A stretch of 47,556 bases of DNA from positions 1 to 47,556 of the forward strand of contig CBDDRC010000006.1 in the NCBI GenBank assembly GCA_965232985.1. Reading direction: 5' to 3'. A program made the position numbers and the translations under genes. The stretch comes from JADFDG01 sp965232985 (GTDB taxonomy: Bacteria > Pseudomonadota > Gammaproteobacteria > Pseudomonadales > JADFDG01). Each line of letters starts with the position of its first letter. The first letter of the stretch is position 1. Below the pieces are notes generated by a model. It did no database searches. It was not told the origin of the DNA and worked only from the letters and a program-made list of their open reading frames with translations. Positions 6,985 to 16,086 of this stretch are shown here, piece after piece.

Positions 6985-7893
6985 ATGTCGCACTCCGACG
7001 GTTCGACACGCGCCATCCTCTATGCGCTCGCTGCCAACGGCGGCATCGCCATCGCCAAGGGTGCAGCGGCCTGGCACACGAACTCCAGCGCCATGCTGGC
7101 CGAGTGCATTCATTCTGCTGCCGACTGCATCAATCAGGTACTGCTGCTGGTAGGCATGAAGCACGCGCAGCGTGCGCCAACCGAATCGCATCCGCTGGGT
7201 TATGGCAAGGCGGTGTATTTCTGGAGTTTCCTCGTCGCCATTTTGTTGTTCAGCATGGGCGGCATGTTTTCAATTTATGAGGGTGTGCACAAGCTCCAGC
7301 AGCCCGAAATGCCCAGTTCACCCTGGGTTGCAGTGGCGGTGCTGGCAGTATCGATTCTGCTCGAATGGGGTTCGCTCACCGGTGCGGTGATTGAGGTGAA
7401 CAAGGTCAAGGGCCAGCGCACGCTCTGGCGTTGGTTCCGCGAGTCGCGGCAGAGTGAACTGATTGTGGTGGTTGGTGAAGACATTGCTGCGCTCGCCGGT
7501 CTCGTGCTCGCGCTGGGTGCGGTGCTGCTGACCATCTACACCGGCAATCCGGTTTATGACGCGCTGGGCACCATCGCCATCGGTGCGGTACTCATCATCG
7601 TGGCAGTCACGGTGTCGATCGAGGTGAAAAGTCTGCTGATCGGCGAAAGCGCGGACCCGCAAGTGCAGGGGGCAATGCGCGAATTTCTTGTTGCGCGTAC
7701 CGAGGTGGCCGAGGTTTATCGAATGATCACGCTCCAGCTTGGCGGCGATCTGATGGTGTCGGTGAAGGCGCGCATGGAGGAGGCGCATTCGGCGCCGCAA
7801 CTGGTCGCAGATATCAATAACGTCGAATCGGCCTTCAGGCGGCAGTTTCCGCAGGTGCGCTGGATGTTCTTCGAACCGGATCATCACGATTGA
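6985..7893 (+). CDS. Cation diffusion facilitator, ZnT9/SLC30A9-like
   Basis: Inner-membrane metal/proton transporter with about six predicted membrane segments and a short cytosolic tail. The first metal site HxxxD is present (ECIHSAADCINQ, segment 2), and the motif HPLGYGKAVYFWSF follows. In segment 5 the usual HxxxD is replaced by VVVGEDIAAL, a Glu-Asp arrangement that I recall from the SLC30A9-like subgroup, so substrate and mechanism may differ from classic zinc exporters. ATG at 6985 has GGA nine bases upstream; an ATG at 6976 in the same frame is an alternative. It lies about 20 bases after speA and is likely co-transcribed with it. The ion carried cannot be told. Confidence 0.85.
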   Translation: MSHSDGSTRAILYALAANGGIAIAKGAAAWHTNSSAMLAECIHSAADCINQVLLLVGMKHAQRAPTESHPLGYGKAVYFWSFLVAILLFSMGGMFSIYEGVHKLQQPEMPSSPWVAVAVLAVSILLEWGSLTGAVIEVNKVKGQRTLWRWFRESRQSELIVVVGEDIAALAGLVLALGAVLLTIYTGNPVYDALGTIAIGAVLIIVAVTVSIEVKSLLIGESADPQVQGAMREFLVARTEVAEVYRMITLQLGGDLMVSVKARMEEAHSAPQLVADINNVESAFRRQFPQVRWMFFEPDHHD

Positions 7894-7984
7894 TGCTGGC
7901 GGGAAGGGCTGTGAGGACGTTCACAATGATGGCCGGGAGTATGATGTTGTTGTCGAGAAACACTAAACGCGAGGCCTGCCGGCC

Positions 7985-9880
7985 ATGCTGAATGCCGAGT
8001 ATTTTGCCCAGCGAATTATTCAATTCGAGCGCCCGATCAAGCAGGCGCTGATGATGGCGGCAGACGTCGTGCTGCTGGTTAGCGCGGTCTGGCTGGCATA
8101 TTGCCTGCGTTTCGGCGGGTGGTTCGCACCGAACCAACCGCAGGCATTGCTGATGCTTGCAGCACCGGTGCTTGCCATTCCGGTATTCATCAAGATGGGC
8201 CTGTATCGCTCGGTAATTCGCTATCTTGGCGAGCAGGCGTTGTGGGCGGTGGTGAAGGGTGTGGTGATCGCCGCGCTGTTGTGGACTGCGCTTGCGTTCA
8301 TGACACAGATGACCGGTATCGACGGGGTGCCGCGCACGGTGTCGGTGTTGTATGGCTTGCTGGCATTGGTACTGGTTGCCGGTTCGCGCTTTACCGCCCG
8401 TTGGCTGTTGTGGCTGCCGATACGCCGCCGCTTTTCCGGGCGCCAGGTGCTGATTTACGGCGCGGGTGAGGCCGGACGCCAACTCGCCGCATCGCTGCGC
8501 CGCGGCCGCGAGCTGTTCCCGGCAGGCTTCCTCGACGACGAGATCACGCTGCAGGGCAAGGACATCGACGGCCTGCGCGTTTATTCGCCAGAACAGCTGC
8601 AGATGCTGATTGAGCATTTCGACATTCACGATGTGATTGTCACGCTGTCCGCCGCATCCACTGCGCGTCGACGGGAAGTTGTGACTTTTCTCGAGCAATA
8701 CCAGGTAAAGGTTCGCATTCTGCCGACCTGGGCCGATATCTCGAACGGCCCGCAACTGGTCAATATGGTGCGGGAAGTCGATATCGGCGATCTGCTTGGA
8801 CGGGATTCGGTCGCGGCCGATCCGGCGCTGCTGGGTTATTGCATAACCGGTAAATGCGTCATGGTGAGCGGTGCTGGTGGTTCGATCGGTTCTGAACTCT
8901 GCCGGCAGATTGCCGCGCTTGCTCCGAGCCGGATGGTGCTACTGGAGGCGAGCGAGCATGCGCTTTACCAGATTGACAGGGCATTGAGGGCAATTGCCGG
9001 TTGCGAAATAATTTCGTGTCTTGGTTCGGTTACGAACCGTGATCTCGTCAACGGATTGCTTGTTGATCACGGCGTGCAAACAATCTATCACGCCGCCGCC
9101 CACAAGCATGTACCGCTGGTGGAGAGCAATGTGCTGGAAGGTGTGCGCAATAATATTTTGGGAACCTGTGTGCTTGCCCAGGCGGCTTTCGATGCCGGTG
9201 TTGGTTCTTTCGTATTGATATCCACGGACAAGGCCGTGCGCCCAACCAATGTCATGGGTGCCACCAAGCGGTGGGCGGAACTGGTCATCCAGGATTTTGC
9301 CGCCAAGGCGAGTGCGAAGAAAACGGGCCAATGTTTCTGCGCTGTCCGTTTTGGCAACGTGCTTGGCTCAAGCGGTTCGGTGATTCCCCTGTTCAAGGAG
9401 CAGATTGCGCAAGGCGGCCCGGTAACGGTGACGCATGCCGGGGTGACGCGTTACTTCATGTCGATTCATGAAGCAGTGCAACTGGTGATTCAGGCCGGAA
9501 GCATGGCGACAGGCGGGGAAATTTTTCTGCTTGATATGGGCGAGCCGGTCAAGATTACGGATCTGGCCAAGAACATGATCCGCCTTACCGGGCATTCGGT
9601 GCGTGACGATGAAAACCCGCGCGGTGACATCGACATTGTACTCACCGGGCTGCGTCCTGGCGAAAAGCTCCATGAGGAATTATTGATTGCTTCGGGCAAT
9701 GCCGAGGGAACCAGGCACCCGAAGATCATGAAGGCCGATGAGCCCCGCCTTGGTGGCGACGCACTTTCGGAAAAAATCGAGCAACTTCGCAAGGCAATGG
9801 CGGTTGGCGACGCCGCGAATGTGCGTACCATTCTGATGGTGCAGGCGGGCGCCCTGACTGACAAGGAGGCTGGCCCTTGA
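7985..9880 (+). CDS. Membrane nucleoside-diphosphate-sugar 4,6-dehydratase, WbpM/CapD/PglF type
   Basis: 631-residue protein with about four N-terminal membrane segments (residues about 20-125), a first Rossmann domain (GAGEAGRQ at about 159-166), and a C-terminal short-chain dehydrogenase domain (GAGGSIG at 296-302). Large members of this family convert UDP-GlcNAc to the 4-keto-6-deoxy sugar used for O-antigen or capsule precursors. The active-site region reads STDKAVRPTNVMGATKR: the Tyr of a standard SDR YxxxK is Met, which is characteristic of the large WbpM-type enzymes and not a defect. First gene of a forward polysaccharide operon; the next gene overlaps its stop. Confidence 0.92.
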   Translation: MLNAEYFAQRIIQFERPIKQALMMAADVVLLVSAVWLAYCLRFGGWFAPNQPQALLMLAAPVLAIPVFIKMGLYRSVIRYLGEQALWAVVKGVVIAALLWTALAFMTQMTGIDGVPRTVSVLYGLLALVLVAGSRFTARWLLWLPIRRRFSGRQVLIYGAGEAGRQLAASLRRGRELFPAGFLDDEITLQGKDIDGLRVYSPEQLQMLIEHFDIHDVIVTLSAASTARRREVVTFLEQYQVKVRILPTWADISNGPQLVNMVREVDIGDLLGRDSVAADPALLGYCITGKCVMVSGAGGSIGSELCRQIAALAPSRMVLLEASEHALYQIDRALRAIAGCEIISCLGSVTNRDLVNGLLVDHGVQTIYHAAAHKHVPLVESNVLEGVRNNILGTCVLAQAAFDAGVGSFVLISTDKAVRPTNVMGATKRWAELVIQDFAAKASAKKTGQCFCAVRFGNVLGSSGSVIPLFKEQIAQGGPVTVTHAGVTRYFMSIHEAVQLVIQAGSMATGGEIFLLDMGEPVKITDLAKNMIRLTGHSVRDDENPRGDIDIVLTGLRPGEKLHEELLIASGNAEGTRHPKIMKADEPRLGGDALSEKIEQLRKAMAVGDAANVRTILMVQAGALTDKEAGP

Positions 9881-11076
9881 GCGGCAATCCGCTGCATGTG
9901 CGTTTGTCCGACCTGTTTCGCGACCGCGTTGGCGTGCTGCTGGCGTTGCTTGTGCTGCTTTTCCCGGTGGTCAAAGGGGCGAGCGCTGCCGTCGCATTGT
10001 GGCAATACGTGCGTGCGCGGCAGGCAGGCACGGCCGGTCCATGGCCCCGGGAGTTGCGCACGGGTGCACTGCTGATTCTGGCCGCGTTCATTGTCGGGAT
10101 GATTTTTACGGTTGACTTTGATTATACGTTTCGGGCTTTTCTCAGCGTTGTCCTGGCACTGACGTTTGTCTGGGGCGTGCGGCGTTATGCCGCGTTCGGT
10201 GACGGGCGACTGCAGCCGGCGTTTCTTGCAGCGGCCGTACTGCTGCTGCTGGGCGCCTTGTCAGTCTGGCTGTACTGGCAGTGGCAGGAAGGTCCGTTTC
10301 TGGTGCGCATGCATGGCATCGCGCCGTTCAAAACCCGCAACCTCTGGTCCTGTTCGCTGGCGCTGACCTGGGTCTCGGTATTCGCGGTGTTGTTGCGCAA
10401 TGACCTCACGGTGCGCCATGGACGCCTGGCGATGGCGCTGCTGCTGATGGCTACGCTGCTGCTGGTGGCAAACGCGACGATTGAGGCCCTGATCGCGGCC
10501 TGCGCGGCGGCGGCGGTGATGTTGGCATTGCGTTTCCCGGCATACCGCCTGATTGCACTTGTCATCATGCTGGCCGCGCTCACAGTATTGTTGATGGTTG
10601 TTATACCGGCGGCCGACTGGTCACCGGGTCTTTGGATGCACGATGACGAGCGCAGCAATCGCCTGCTGCTGTGGCAGACCACCGGAGAGCTGATCCGGCA
10701 GCGGCCCTGGGCTGGCTATGGCCCGGGCACCTTCAAGTATTCAGAAGCAGTGAATGCGCTGTTGCCGGTTGCGCAACAGCATCCGGCATCGCCACACAAC
10801 TGGGCGCTTGAAATTTTGTACTCATTCGGCGTGACAGGCACGGTGCTGTACCTTGGCGGCTTGGCGCTGTTGGCGCGTGCTCTGCGGCAATCATTTGTGC
10901 ACCATTCCGCTTACCTGCGTCTGGTGGGTGCTGGTTTTCTTGCGGTGATTCTGGTGAACGGATTGGTGGACTTCCGTGCTTTTGGTCTGTTCTTCCAGTG
11001 CACGCTGCTGGCATCCGGTTATCTGGTGCTTGCCTTTACGCCGGCGCTGTATGTGCGTGAGCAGAGGGCATCGTGA
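9877..11076 (+). CDS. O-antigen ligase/polymerase-type membrane protein (Wzy_C), copy 1
   Basis: 399-residue protein made mostly of hydrophobic segments (about ten to twelve), with a periplasmic loop carrying the Wzy_C signature region WAGYGPGTFKYSEA and PHNWALEILYSFGVTG (about residues 270-325). Family members join glycans to lipid A core (WaaL) or polymerise repeat units (Wzy); sequence does not separate these. Start is TTG at 9877, overlapping the previous stop (TTGA), with AAGGAGG at 9863-9869 as a strong ribosome binding site. A second protein of the same family and nearly identical length is encoded on the other strand at 13731-14927. Confidence 0.85.
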   Translation: MSGNPLHVRLSDLFRDRVGVLLALLVLLFPVVKGASAAVALWQYVRARQAGTAGPWPRELRTGALLILAAFIVGMIFTVDFDYTFRAFLSVVLALTFVWGVRRYAAFGDGRLQPAFLAAAVLLLLGALSVWLYWQWQEGPFLVRMHGIAPFKTRNLWSCSLALTWVSVFAVLLRNDLTVRHGRLAMALLLMATLLLVANATIEALIAACAAAAVMLALRFPAYRLIALVIMLAALTVLLMVVIPAADWSPGLWMHDDERSNRLLLWQTTGELIRQRPWAGYGPGTFKYSEAVNALLPVAQQHPASPHNWALEILYSFGVTGTVLYLGGLALLARALRQSFVHHSAYLRLVGAGFLAVILVNGLVDFRAFGLFFQCTLLASGYLVLAFTPALYVREQRAS

Positions 11077-12032
11077 AGCGGCTGCTGGTCATCGGCAAGC
11101 GCGGCGGCATACTCCAGTGGTATGAGCATGTGCTCGCCGCCGCCGCGAAGATTCCCGGTGTGGAAACGCTCGGCTTCGCCGTCAACCAGAAAACTCTCGG
11201 GGACCGTCTGGTTAATCGCTGGCACTTGCTGATCGGGCAGGACCCGCACACCGAGATGACGGCGCGCCTGGCGGATACCTTGCGTCGATTCCGTCCCGAC
11301 ATCTGTCTCATCGTCGATCGCTTCTATCTTTCTCCGGCGTTCAACGATCTGTTGTCGGTGGTGCGCATCCCCGTACACCAATGGGTAGGCGACCGCTTCG
11401 ACGAGCGACTGGTGGACAACAGCGCCGTCCAGCGCTTCTGGTTCACTGACAGCGGGCTGGCCAGCCTCGCACAGACAATCGGTATCCGTGAGGCGCAGTG
11501 GTTGCCGCTGGCGGTCAACACCGACATGTATGTGACCCGGTTGCCTTGGCATGCGCGCGCACCGGAATTGTTGTTTGTCGGCGCCTGGTCGGAGAACCGG
11601 CAGCAGATCATCGAGCAACTGACACTGCCAATGCGCCTGGTCGGCAAGGGTTGGCACCGGCTTGCGTCACCTTGGCACCAGGTTCATCCGTACAACATTA
11701 CGCAGGCGCAACTTGTCGAACTCTACGGGCGACATCGCTACATACTCAACGTCATCAATTCCGACAACATCATGTCCGGGCTAAACATGCGCTGCTTCGA
11801 GGCAACGGCGGCCGGCGCGTGTCTGGTGACGGATGATGTGGCGGATTTGGCGCGCTGCTTTCACGCGGGCGAGGAAGTGCTCGCCTGGAAAACGCCGGAG
11901 GATATCGTGCACTTGCCGGACGTTCCCGATGCAATGACCTTGCACGCGCAGCTGGCGCAAAGAGGCCGGGAGCGCACGCTAGCCGAACACGATTACCGTC
12001 ACCGCCTGCAACAGATACTCAACGACAGTTGA
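11073..12032 (+). CDS. Glycosyltransferase, CgeB-like / group 1 fold
   Basis: 319 residues. The N-terminal half lacks strong motifs; the C-terminal half (about 165-310) has the glycosyl transferase 1 layout seen in CgeB-like proteins: LLFVGAWSENRQQIIEQL, a YNITQAQLVELYGRHRYILNV segment and the donor-binding stretch GLNMRCFEATAAGACLVTDDV with the acidic FEA. It probably transfers a sugar in assembly of the same cell-surface glycan as its neighbours. Start is GTG at 11073, overlapping the upstream stop (GTGA). Donor and acceptor are unknown. Confidence 0.75.
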   Translation: MKRLLVIGKRGGILQWYEHVLAAAAKIPGVETLGFAVNQKTLGDRLVNRWHLLIGQDPHTEMTARLADTLRRFRPDICLIVDRFYLSPAFNDLLSVVRIPVHQWVGDRFDERLVDNSAVQRFWFTDSGLASLAQTIGIREAQWLPLAVNTDMYVTRLPWHARAPELLFVGAWSENRQQIIEQLTLPMRLVGKGWHRLASPWHQVHPYNITQAQLVELYGRHRYILNVINSDNIMSGLNMRCFEATAAGACLVTDDVADLARCFHAGEEVLAWKTPEDIVHLPDVPDAMTLHAQLAQRGRERTLAEHDYRHRLQQILNDS

Positions 12033-12085
12033 GTTTATTTGCGATCCCGTTACCCGCTGGCATCCACAGCAAGAGAGTAGTCAGG

Positions 12086-13039
12086 GTGAACGAGCACAAC
12101 GATACCGTCAGCGTAGTGATGGCCACCTACAACGGTGCCATTCATCTGGCTGCCCAACTCGACAGTATTGCCGCCCAGACGTGGCGGCCGGACGAGTTGC
12201 TCATCGCCGACGACGGTTCCACCGACGATACGCGCGGCCTGCTGGAGAGGTTTGCTGCCAGCCACCCCTGGGTGCGGGTGCTGCATAACCCGAGCAACTT
12301 CGGCGTCAACGTTAATTTCTTCAAATTGCTGCAGCAAAGTCGCGGCGATGTGGTGTTGTTATCCGATCAGGACGACCTGTGGCTGCCGGACAAGATCGCC
12401 ACATTGATGGCGGCACGCGGTACCGCTGATCTTTGTTGTAGCGATGCCATCGTGATTGATGCCGGCGATCGTGAGATCCACGCCAGCGAGTTGGCGATGC
12501 ATGGCGCAATGCCGCATCCGGGCCACGATCCGCTGCGCTATGTCTTCGGCAACTGGGTATCCGGCCACAATGCGCTGGTGACGCGCGCTCTTGTCCGGCA
12601 ACTGCCGCCGCCACCTGAGGGCATGTATTACGATCAGTGGCTGGCGCTGAACGCCGCGCTGGGCAACGGCATTGCTTTTGTGCCGGCGGCGCTATGCCGG
12701 CACCGCCTGCATGAGGGCAACGTGCACAACAACGCGGCCCTGCGTCGGCAGCAACGTCACCAGCAGGAGCGGCGCTCTGCAGCCTTGCAACATATTGCGC
12801 GACTGCAGCAGACGCTGGCGGCGCTGGCGGCGCTCACCGGCCGCGATGCCGGGTTCGACGCGGCCGTCGCGGCATTGACGGACGGTGCCGAGGGTTTGGA
12901 GGCCCGCTGGTTCTCGCCTGTGCTGTGGCGGACCCTGCAACAATATCGTCGGCAACTGTTTCCCGGCCAAAAAGCGGCCCAGGTACAGCGACGCATCTTC
13001 AAGCTCAGTCTGGGCGGGTATCTTTGGCGCTGGCGCTGA
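12086..13039 (+). CDS. Family 2 glycosyltransferase
   Basis: Inverting GT-A enzyme, 317 residues. N-terminal VSVVMATYNGAIHLAAQLDSI, LIADDGSTDDT and LLSDQDDLWLPDKI (the DxD-like metal site, about residues 85-100) are typical of rhamnosyltransferase-like GT2 proteins. The C-terminus is basic and helical, with repeated Gln/Arg/Leu. GTG at 12086 has AGAGAG just upstream and begins the conserved fold within nine residues; TTG at 12029, which overlaps the previous stop (TTGA), is a possible alternative adding 19 residues. Last gene of the forward envelope operon. Confidence 0.85.
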   Translation: MNEHNDTVSVVMATYNGAIHLAAQLDSIAAQTWRPDELLIADDGSTDDTRGLLERFAASHPWVRVLHNPSNFGVNVNFFKLLQQSRGDVVLLSDQDDLWLPDKIATLMAARGTADLCCSDAIVIDAGDREIHASELAMHGAMPHPGHDPLRYVFGNWVSGHNALVTRALVRQLPPPPEGMYYDQWLALNAALGNGIAFVPAALCRHRLHEGNVHNNAALRRQQRHQQERRSAALQHIARLQQTLAALAALTGRDAGFDAAVAALTDGAEGLEARWFSPVLWRTLQQYRRQLFPGQKAAQVQRRIFKLSLGGYLWRWR

Positions 13040-13056
13040 AATCCGGTAACGCGGCT

Positions 13057-13734
13057 TTAGGTGCGTACCCGGAACCCGAACTGCAGATAGCGGATATCGT
13101 TGAACAGGCCGAGAGTGAGCAGTGCCAGCAGCGTCACGGTCAGCCAGCGACGGATTTTTTTCGGCGAGGTGAAACGTGCCGGGGCCAGATTGTTGATGCC
13201 GGCGAAGGCCTCGATGCGGTAACCATTTTCGGCAAAGGTGCGCTTGAGACTCTTCTGGGTAAAGAAACGCAGATGGGTGCGATCGAGAATGCCTTCGGCA
13301 CGGTAGCGCCAATCACGTTCAAACAATACTTCGTACAAATGCTGGTAGCAGCGCACGTTGGGTACCGAACCAACGAGGCAGCTGTCGGGAGCCATATATG
13401 TTTTGATCTGCTGCAGAAAGGCATCGTGATCAGGCAGGTGTTCGATCACGTCGTTGCAGATAACCAGGTCGAAATAATTTTCCGGCAGTTGCGCGCGCAC
13501 GGCGTCGAAGGTGCCTTCAAGCACTCTGTCCATACGTTGCGCAGCCCGGGCGGCCGGCACGGCGGCCGGCTCAATGCCCCAGTATTCGCAGGGCGTGCGG
13601 ATGTTGTCGCGGAATCCGCCGGCACCGCAGCCAATCTCCAATACCCGCTGGCAGCGGGCGGGCAGAAACGTTGCGACTTCTGTGCGCGCGCCTTCGAAGT
13701 ATTGCGGCGCTTTTTTCTGCTTTTTTCTGATCAT
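13057..13734 (-). CDS. Class I SAM-dependent methyltransferase
   Basis: 225-residue protein with the SAM-binding motif VLEIGCGAGGF (about residues 31-41), acidic loop WGIEPA, and the post-motif NYFDLVICNDVIEHLPDH typical of Methyltransf_11/23-like enzymes. A hydrophobic stretch near the C-terminus (WLTVTLLALLTLGLF) may anchor it to the membrane. The start is the ATG complementary to 13732-13734, which overlaps the stop of the upstream Wzy_C gene (ATGA). Together they suggest modification of the same glycan; the methyl acceptor is unknown. Confidence 0.82.
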   Translation of the reverse strand: MIRKKQKKAPQYFEGARTEVATFLPARCQRVLEIGCGAGGFRDNIRTPCEYWGIEPAAVPAARAAQRMDRVLEGTFDAVRAQLPENYFDLVICNDVIEHLPDHDAFLQQIKTYMAPDSCLVGSVPNVRCYQHLYEVLFERDWRYRAEGILDRTHLRFFTQKSLKRTFAENGYRIEAFAGINNLAPARFTSPKKIRRWLTVTLLALLTLGLFNDIRYLQFGFRVRT

Positions 13735-14927
13735 GATGGCGGCCGGCAGGGTGGACGTGGGTGCGTCGGTGCCAGGTTCGCCGGTTTGCTTGCTACCAGT
13801 ACCAGCGCTGCACCCCACACGGCAAAGCTCTGGACGCTGAACACCCTGAAATCCACCGTGGCATTGATTGTGTAGGCCGTCAGCAGGAATACGCCCAGCC
13901 AGAACGCTTCCGCGCTGATAGGCAACCGATAGCCGGCAACGATATGGCAGAAGCGGATGATTGCGATGCCCAGCAGCAGGCAGCCGACGATGCCGATCGA
14001 TGTCAGCAAATCAAGAATCAGATTGTGCGGTGAGGGTTGATTGATGAAATGGCCACTCAGGGCGTGCACATAGGCGGAGTACTTCCACGTGTTGATGCCA
14101 ATGCCGAACAGTGGATGATCCGCGATTATCTGCACGGCAGCATGCCACAGTACACCGCGCCCGCTCAGAAAGTCTCCCGGCCGGGACAGCATGTCTGGCA
14201 CACCTACCATCTGGAATAAGGTGCCGACGGCAGCCGCCGTCACCAGCCCGATAACGATGATCGGCTGCGGCCGCAGCCCCATTCGCAACAACAGGGCGAG
14301 CGCCAGAATGACAACGCCGGCAACGGTCGCGCCACGCGCGTCATTGGTGAAAATCGCGCCGAGCGTGAGGATCGCCAGCAGCAGCCAGTGCAGGCCACGG
14401 CCTGCCGTCCAGCAGGCGAGCATCGCGGCCAGGGTCAGCAGCAACGATACGGCCAGCGGGTTTCTGATGGTGATTGATATCAGGCCGCCATCGCGCCGGA
14501 TAAACCCGCCATGAATGATTTCGCTGGCGACGAACAGCGTGACCGCCACCAACACACCCACCAGCGCGGCCTGGCGAACAGCCTGGCCATTCGCCAGCCA
14601 GCCAGCGCGCATCGCCAGCAGCCAAACGTAAAGGAAAAACAGGGCAGGAAGCACCTTGCCGACGCCCTGCACGGAGCGCCAAACATCCATCGAAAATGCG
14701 ATGCCGGCAACAAACACCAGCACCATCAGCAGCAGTGTGTTGCCCAGGCCCGGCAGTTTCGGGATCGTACCGCTGTGCCGCACAAGGTACAGGCCGGCGC
14801 CGCCGGCAATCAGCGCCATCGCCGAGGAAGCAAGCGGCAGAAAAAGCAGGGCGAGGATGAGGCCTGCACCCAGATACGCCGGAATCCGGCGCACATCAGC
14901 CTGTGTGTGGGTCACGCAGTGGCTCAA
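13731..14927 (-). CDS. O-antigen ligase/polymerase-type membrane protein (Wzy_C), copy 2
   Basis: 398-residue polytopic membrane protein with the Wzy_C loop HPLFGIGINTWKY and PSPHNLILDLLTSIGIVG (about residues 265-315). It shares architecture with the gene at 9877-11076 but is well diverged. Conserved Arg in NDARGATVAGVV lies between membrane segments, as in ligases. It overlaps the methyltransferase downstream by four bases and lies about 50 bases after the lipid A acyltransferase on the same strand, so the three probably form one transcript. Whether it is a ligase or polymerase is open. Confidence 0.83.
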   Translation of the reverse strand: MSHCVTHTQADVRRIPAYLGAGLILALLFLPLASSAMALIAGGAGLYLVRHSGTIPKLPGLGNTLLLMVLVFVAGIAFSMDVWRSVQGVGKVLPALFFLYVWLLAMRAGWLANGQAVRQAALVGVLVAVTLFVASEIIHGGFIRRDGGLISITIRNPLAVSLLLTLAAMLACWTAGRGLHWLLLAILTLGAIFTNDARGATVAGVVILALALLLRMGLRPQPIIVIGLVTAAAVGTLFQMVGVPDMLSRPGDFLSGRGVLWHAAVQIIADHPLFGIGINTWKYSAYVHALSGHFINQPSPHNLILDLLTSIGIVGCLLLGIAIIRFCHIVAGYRLPISAEAFWLGVFLLTAYTINATVDFRVFSVQSFAVWGAALVLVASKPANLAPTHPRPPCRPPS

Positions 14928-14980
14928 CTTGGAGTGGCGGCCGGGTTGCCATGGCCGGCAATGATACGCAGATGGGCCGC

Positions 14981-15907
14981 TCAGTAAACCGATTGCTCGC
15001 CCTTAGGCCGCGATTTGAAGCGCCGATGGAACCACATGTACTGACCCGGCGCCTTGCGGATGCCGGCCTCGATATGGCGGTTCATCGTCAGCGCGTCTGC
15101 GGCCTCGCTGGCACCCGGGAAATCCGCCAGCGGCGGCGAGATCTCGACGGTATAGCGCCCGCTGCGGTCGTCGCGCCGGAAGTCGATGCTGAGCGCAATG
15201 GCGTGATTGGCGCGCACGAAGCGCGAGGCGGCCGTGACTGTTGCCGCGGGCACACCGAAGAACGGGACGAACACTGCGTGGCGCGGCCCGAAGTCCTGAT
15301 CGCCGGTGTACCAGACAACATGATTGGCCTTGAGCGCCCGATAGATCGTGCGCACGTCCCGGCGATCAATCTGCCAGGTGTAGACGCGGCGGCGCCAGCG
15401 CACGAACGCTTCCAGGGCGGCGTTGTTTTGCGGTCGATAGATGGTGTCGAGCGGCTGCACGCTGGAAAAAGCGGCGCCGACAATCTCCAGGTGCATGTAA
15501 TGGGCGCCGAGGAGGAGAACGCCGCGGCCCTGCGCCAGGGCGGCGTGCAGATGATTGAGGCCGTGGATGTCGAAACCGCGCGCCAGCGTTGCCGGTGCGC
15601 GCCACCAGGCCCGGCTCGATTCGAACAGGGCGATGCCGGCACTGCGGAAGCACGCGCGTGCGACCTGGTTGTGGCGCGCCTGCGGCCAGTCGGGGAAGCA
15701 CAGTGCGAGGTTGCGCAGGGTGATGCGGCGGCGCTTGCGCAGCAGCGCCCAGGTGATGTCGCCCAGCCGGTTACCGATGAAACGTTGCAACGGCCAAGGT
15801 ACCCAGGCGACGAGCAGCGTCAGCGGCACCAGCAGCAGCCAGATGTGCCAGTGGCGTGGATGGCCAAGGGCGATGAAGGCGGCAAGGCGGGTTTTCGGGT
15901 CAGTCAT
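14981..15907 (-). CDS. Lipid A biosynthesis acyltransferase, LpxL/HtrB family
   Basis: 308-residue inner-membrane acyltransferase (E. coli LpxL 306). One N-terminal membrane segment (WHIWLLLVPLTLLVAWVPW, about residues 20-38), then the catalytic HX4E box in GAHYMHLEI (about 118-126), and YRPQNNAALEAF and VFVPFFGVPAATVTA as further family motifs. It adds a secondary acyl chain to Kdo-lipid A, which fits the divergently transcribed Kdo transferase waaA next door. The start at 15907 is chosen because the frame upstream, though open to 16240, runs across the waaA start and shows no family similarity. LpxL or LpxM role cannot be told. Confidence 0.88.
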   Translation of the reverse strand: MTDPKTRLAAFIALGHPRHWHIWLLLVPLTLLVAWVPWPLQRFIGNRLGDITWALLRKRRRITLRNLALCFPDWPQARHNQVARACFRSAGIALFESSRAWWRAPATLARGFDIHGLNHLHAALAQGRGVLLLGAHYMHLEIVGAAFSSVQPLDTIYRPQNNAALEAFVRWRRRVYTWQIDRRDVRTIYRALKANHVVWYTGDQDFGPRHAVFVPFFGVPAATVTAASRFVRANHAIALSIDFRRDDRSGRYTVEISPPLADFPGASEAADALTMNRHIEAGIRKAPGQYMWFHRRFKSRPKGEQSVY

Positions 15908-16086
15908 TGCGTCAGGATGGCGTTGTTGCGGCAACAGTGAGGCGACGGCACGGCATGTAGTATCGCATGGCTTGCGCCGGCGACAGGAATCGCCCGCCGC
16001 TGGTGTTGGGTAGAATGGTGACCGGTATTGTTCCCTCGGTGTTGTTCCGCTGCTGCCTGCCCGGGGTGTTCTTTGTGAGTCGATAC

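Noticed and set aside
9008..9019. Possible loss of the catalytic Tyr in the WbpM-type dehydratase as a defect
   Set aside because: Met in place of Tyr is characteristic of this large membrane subgroup, so it is not an anomaly.
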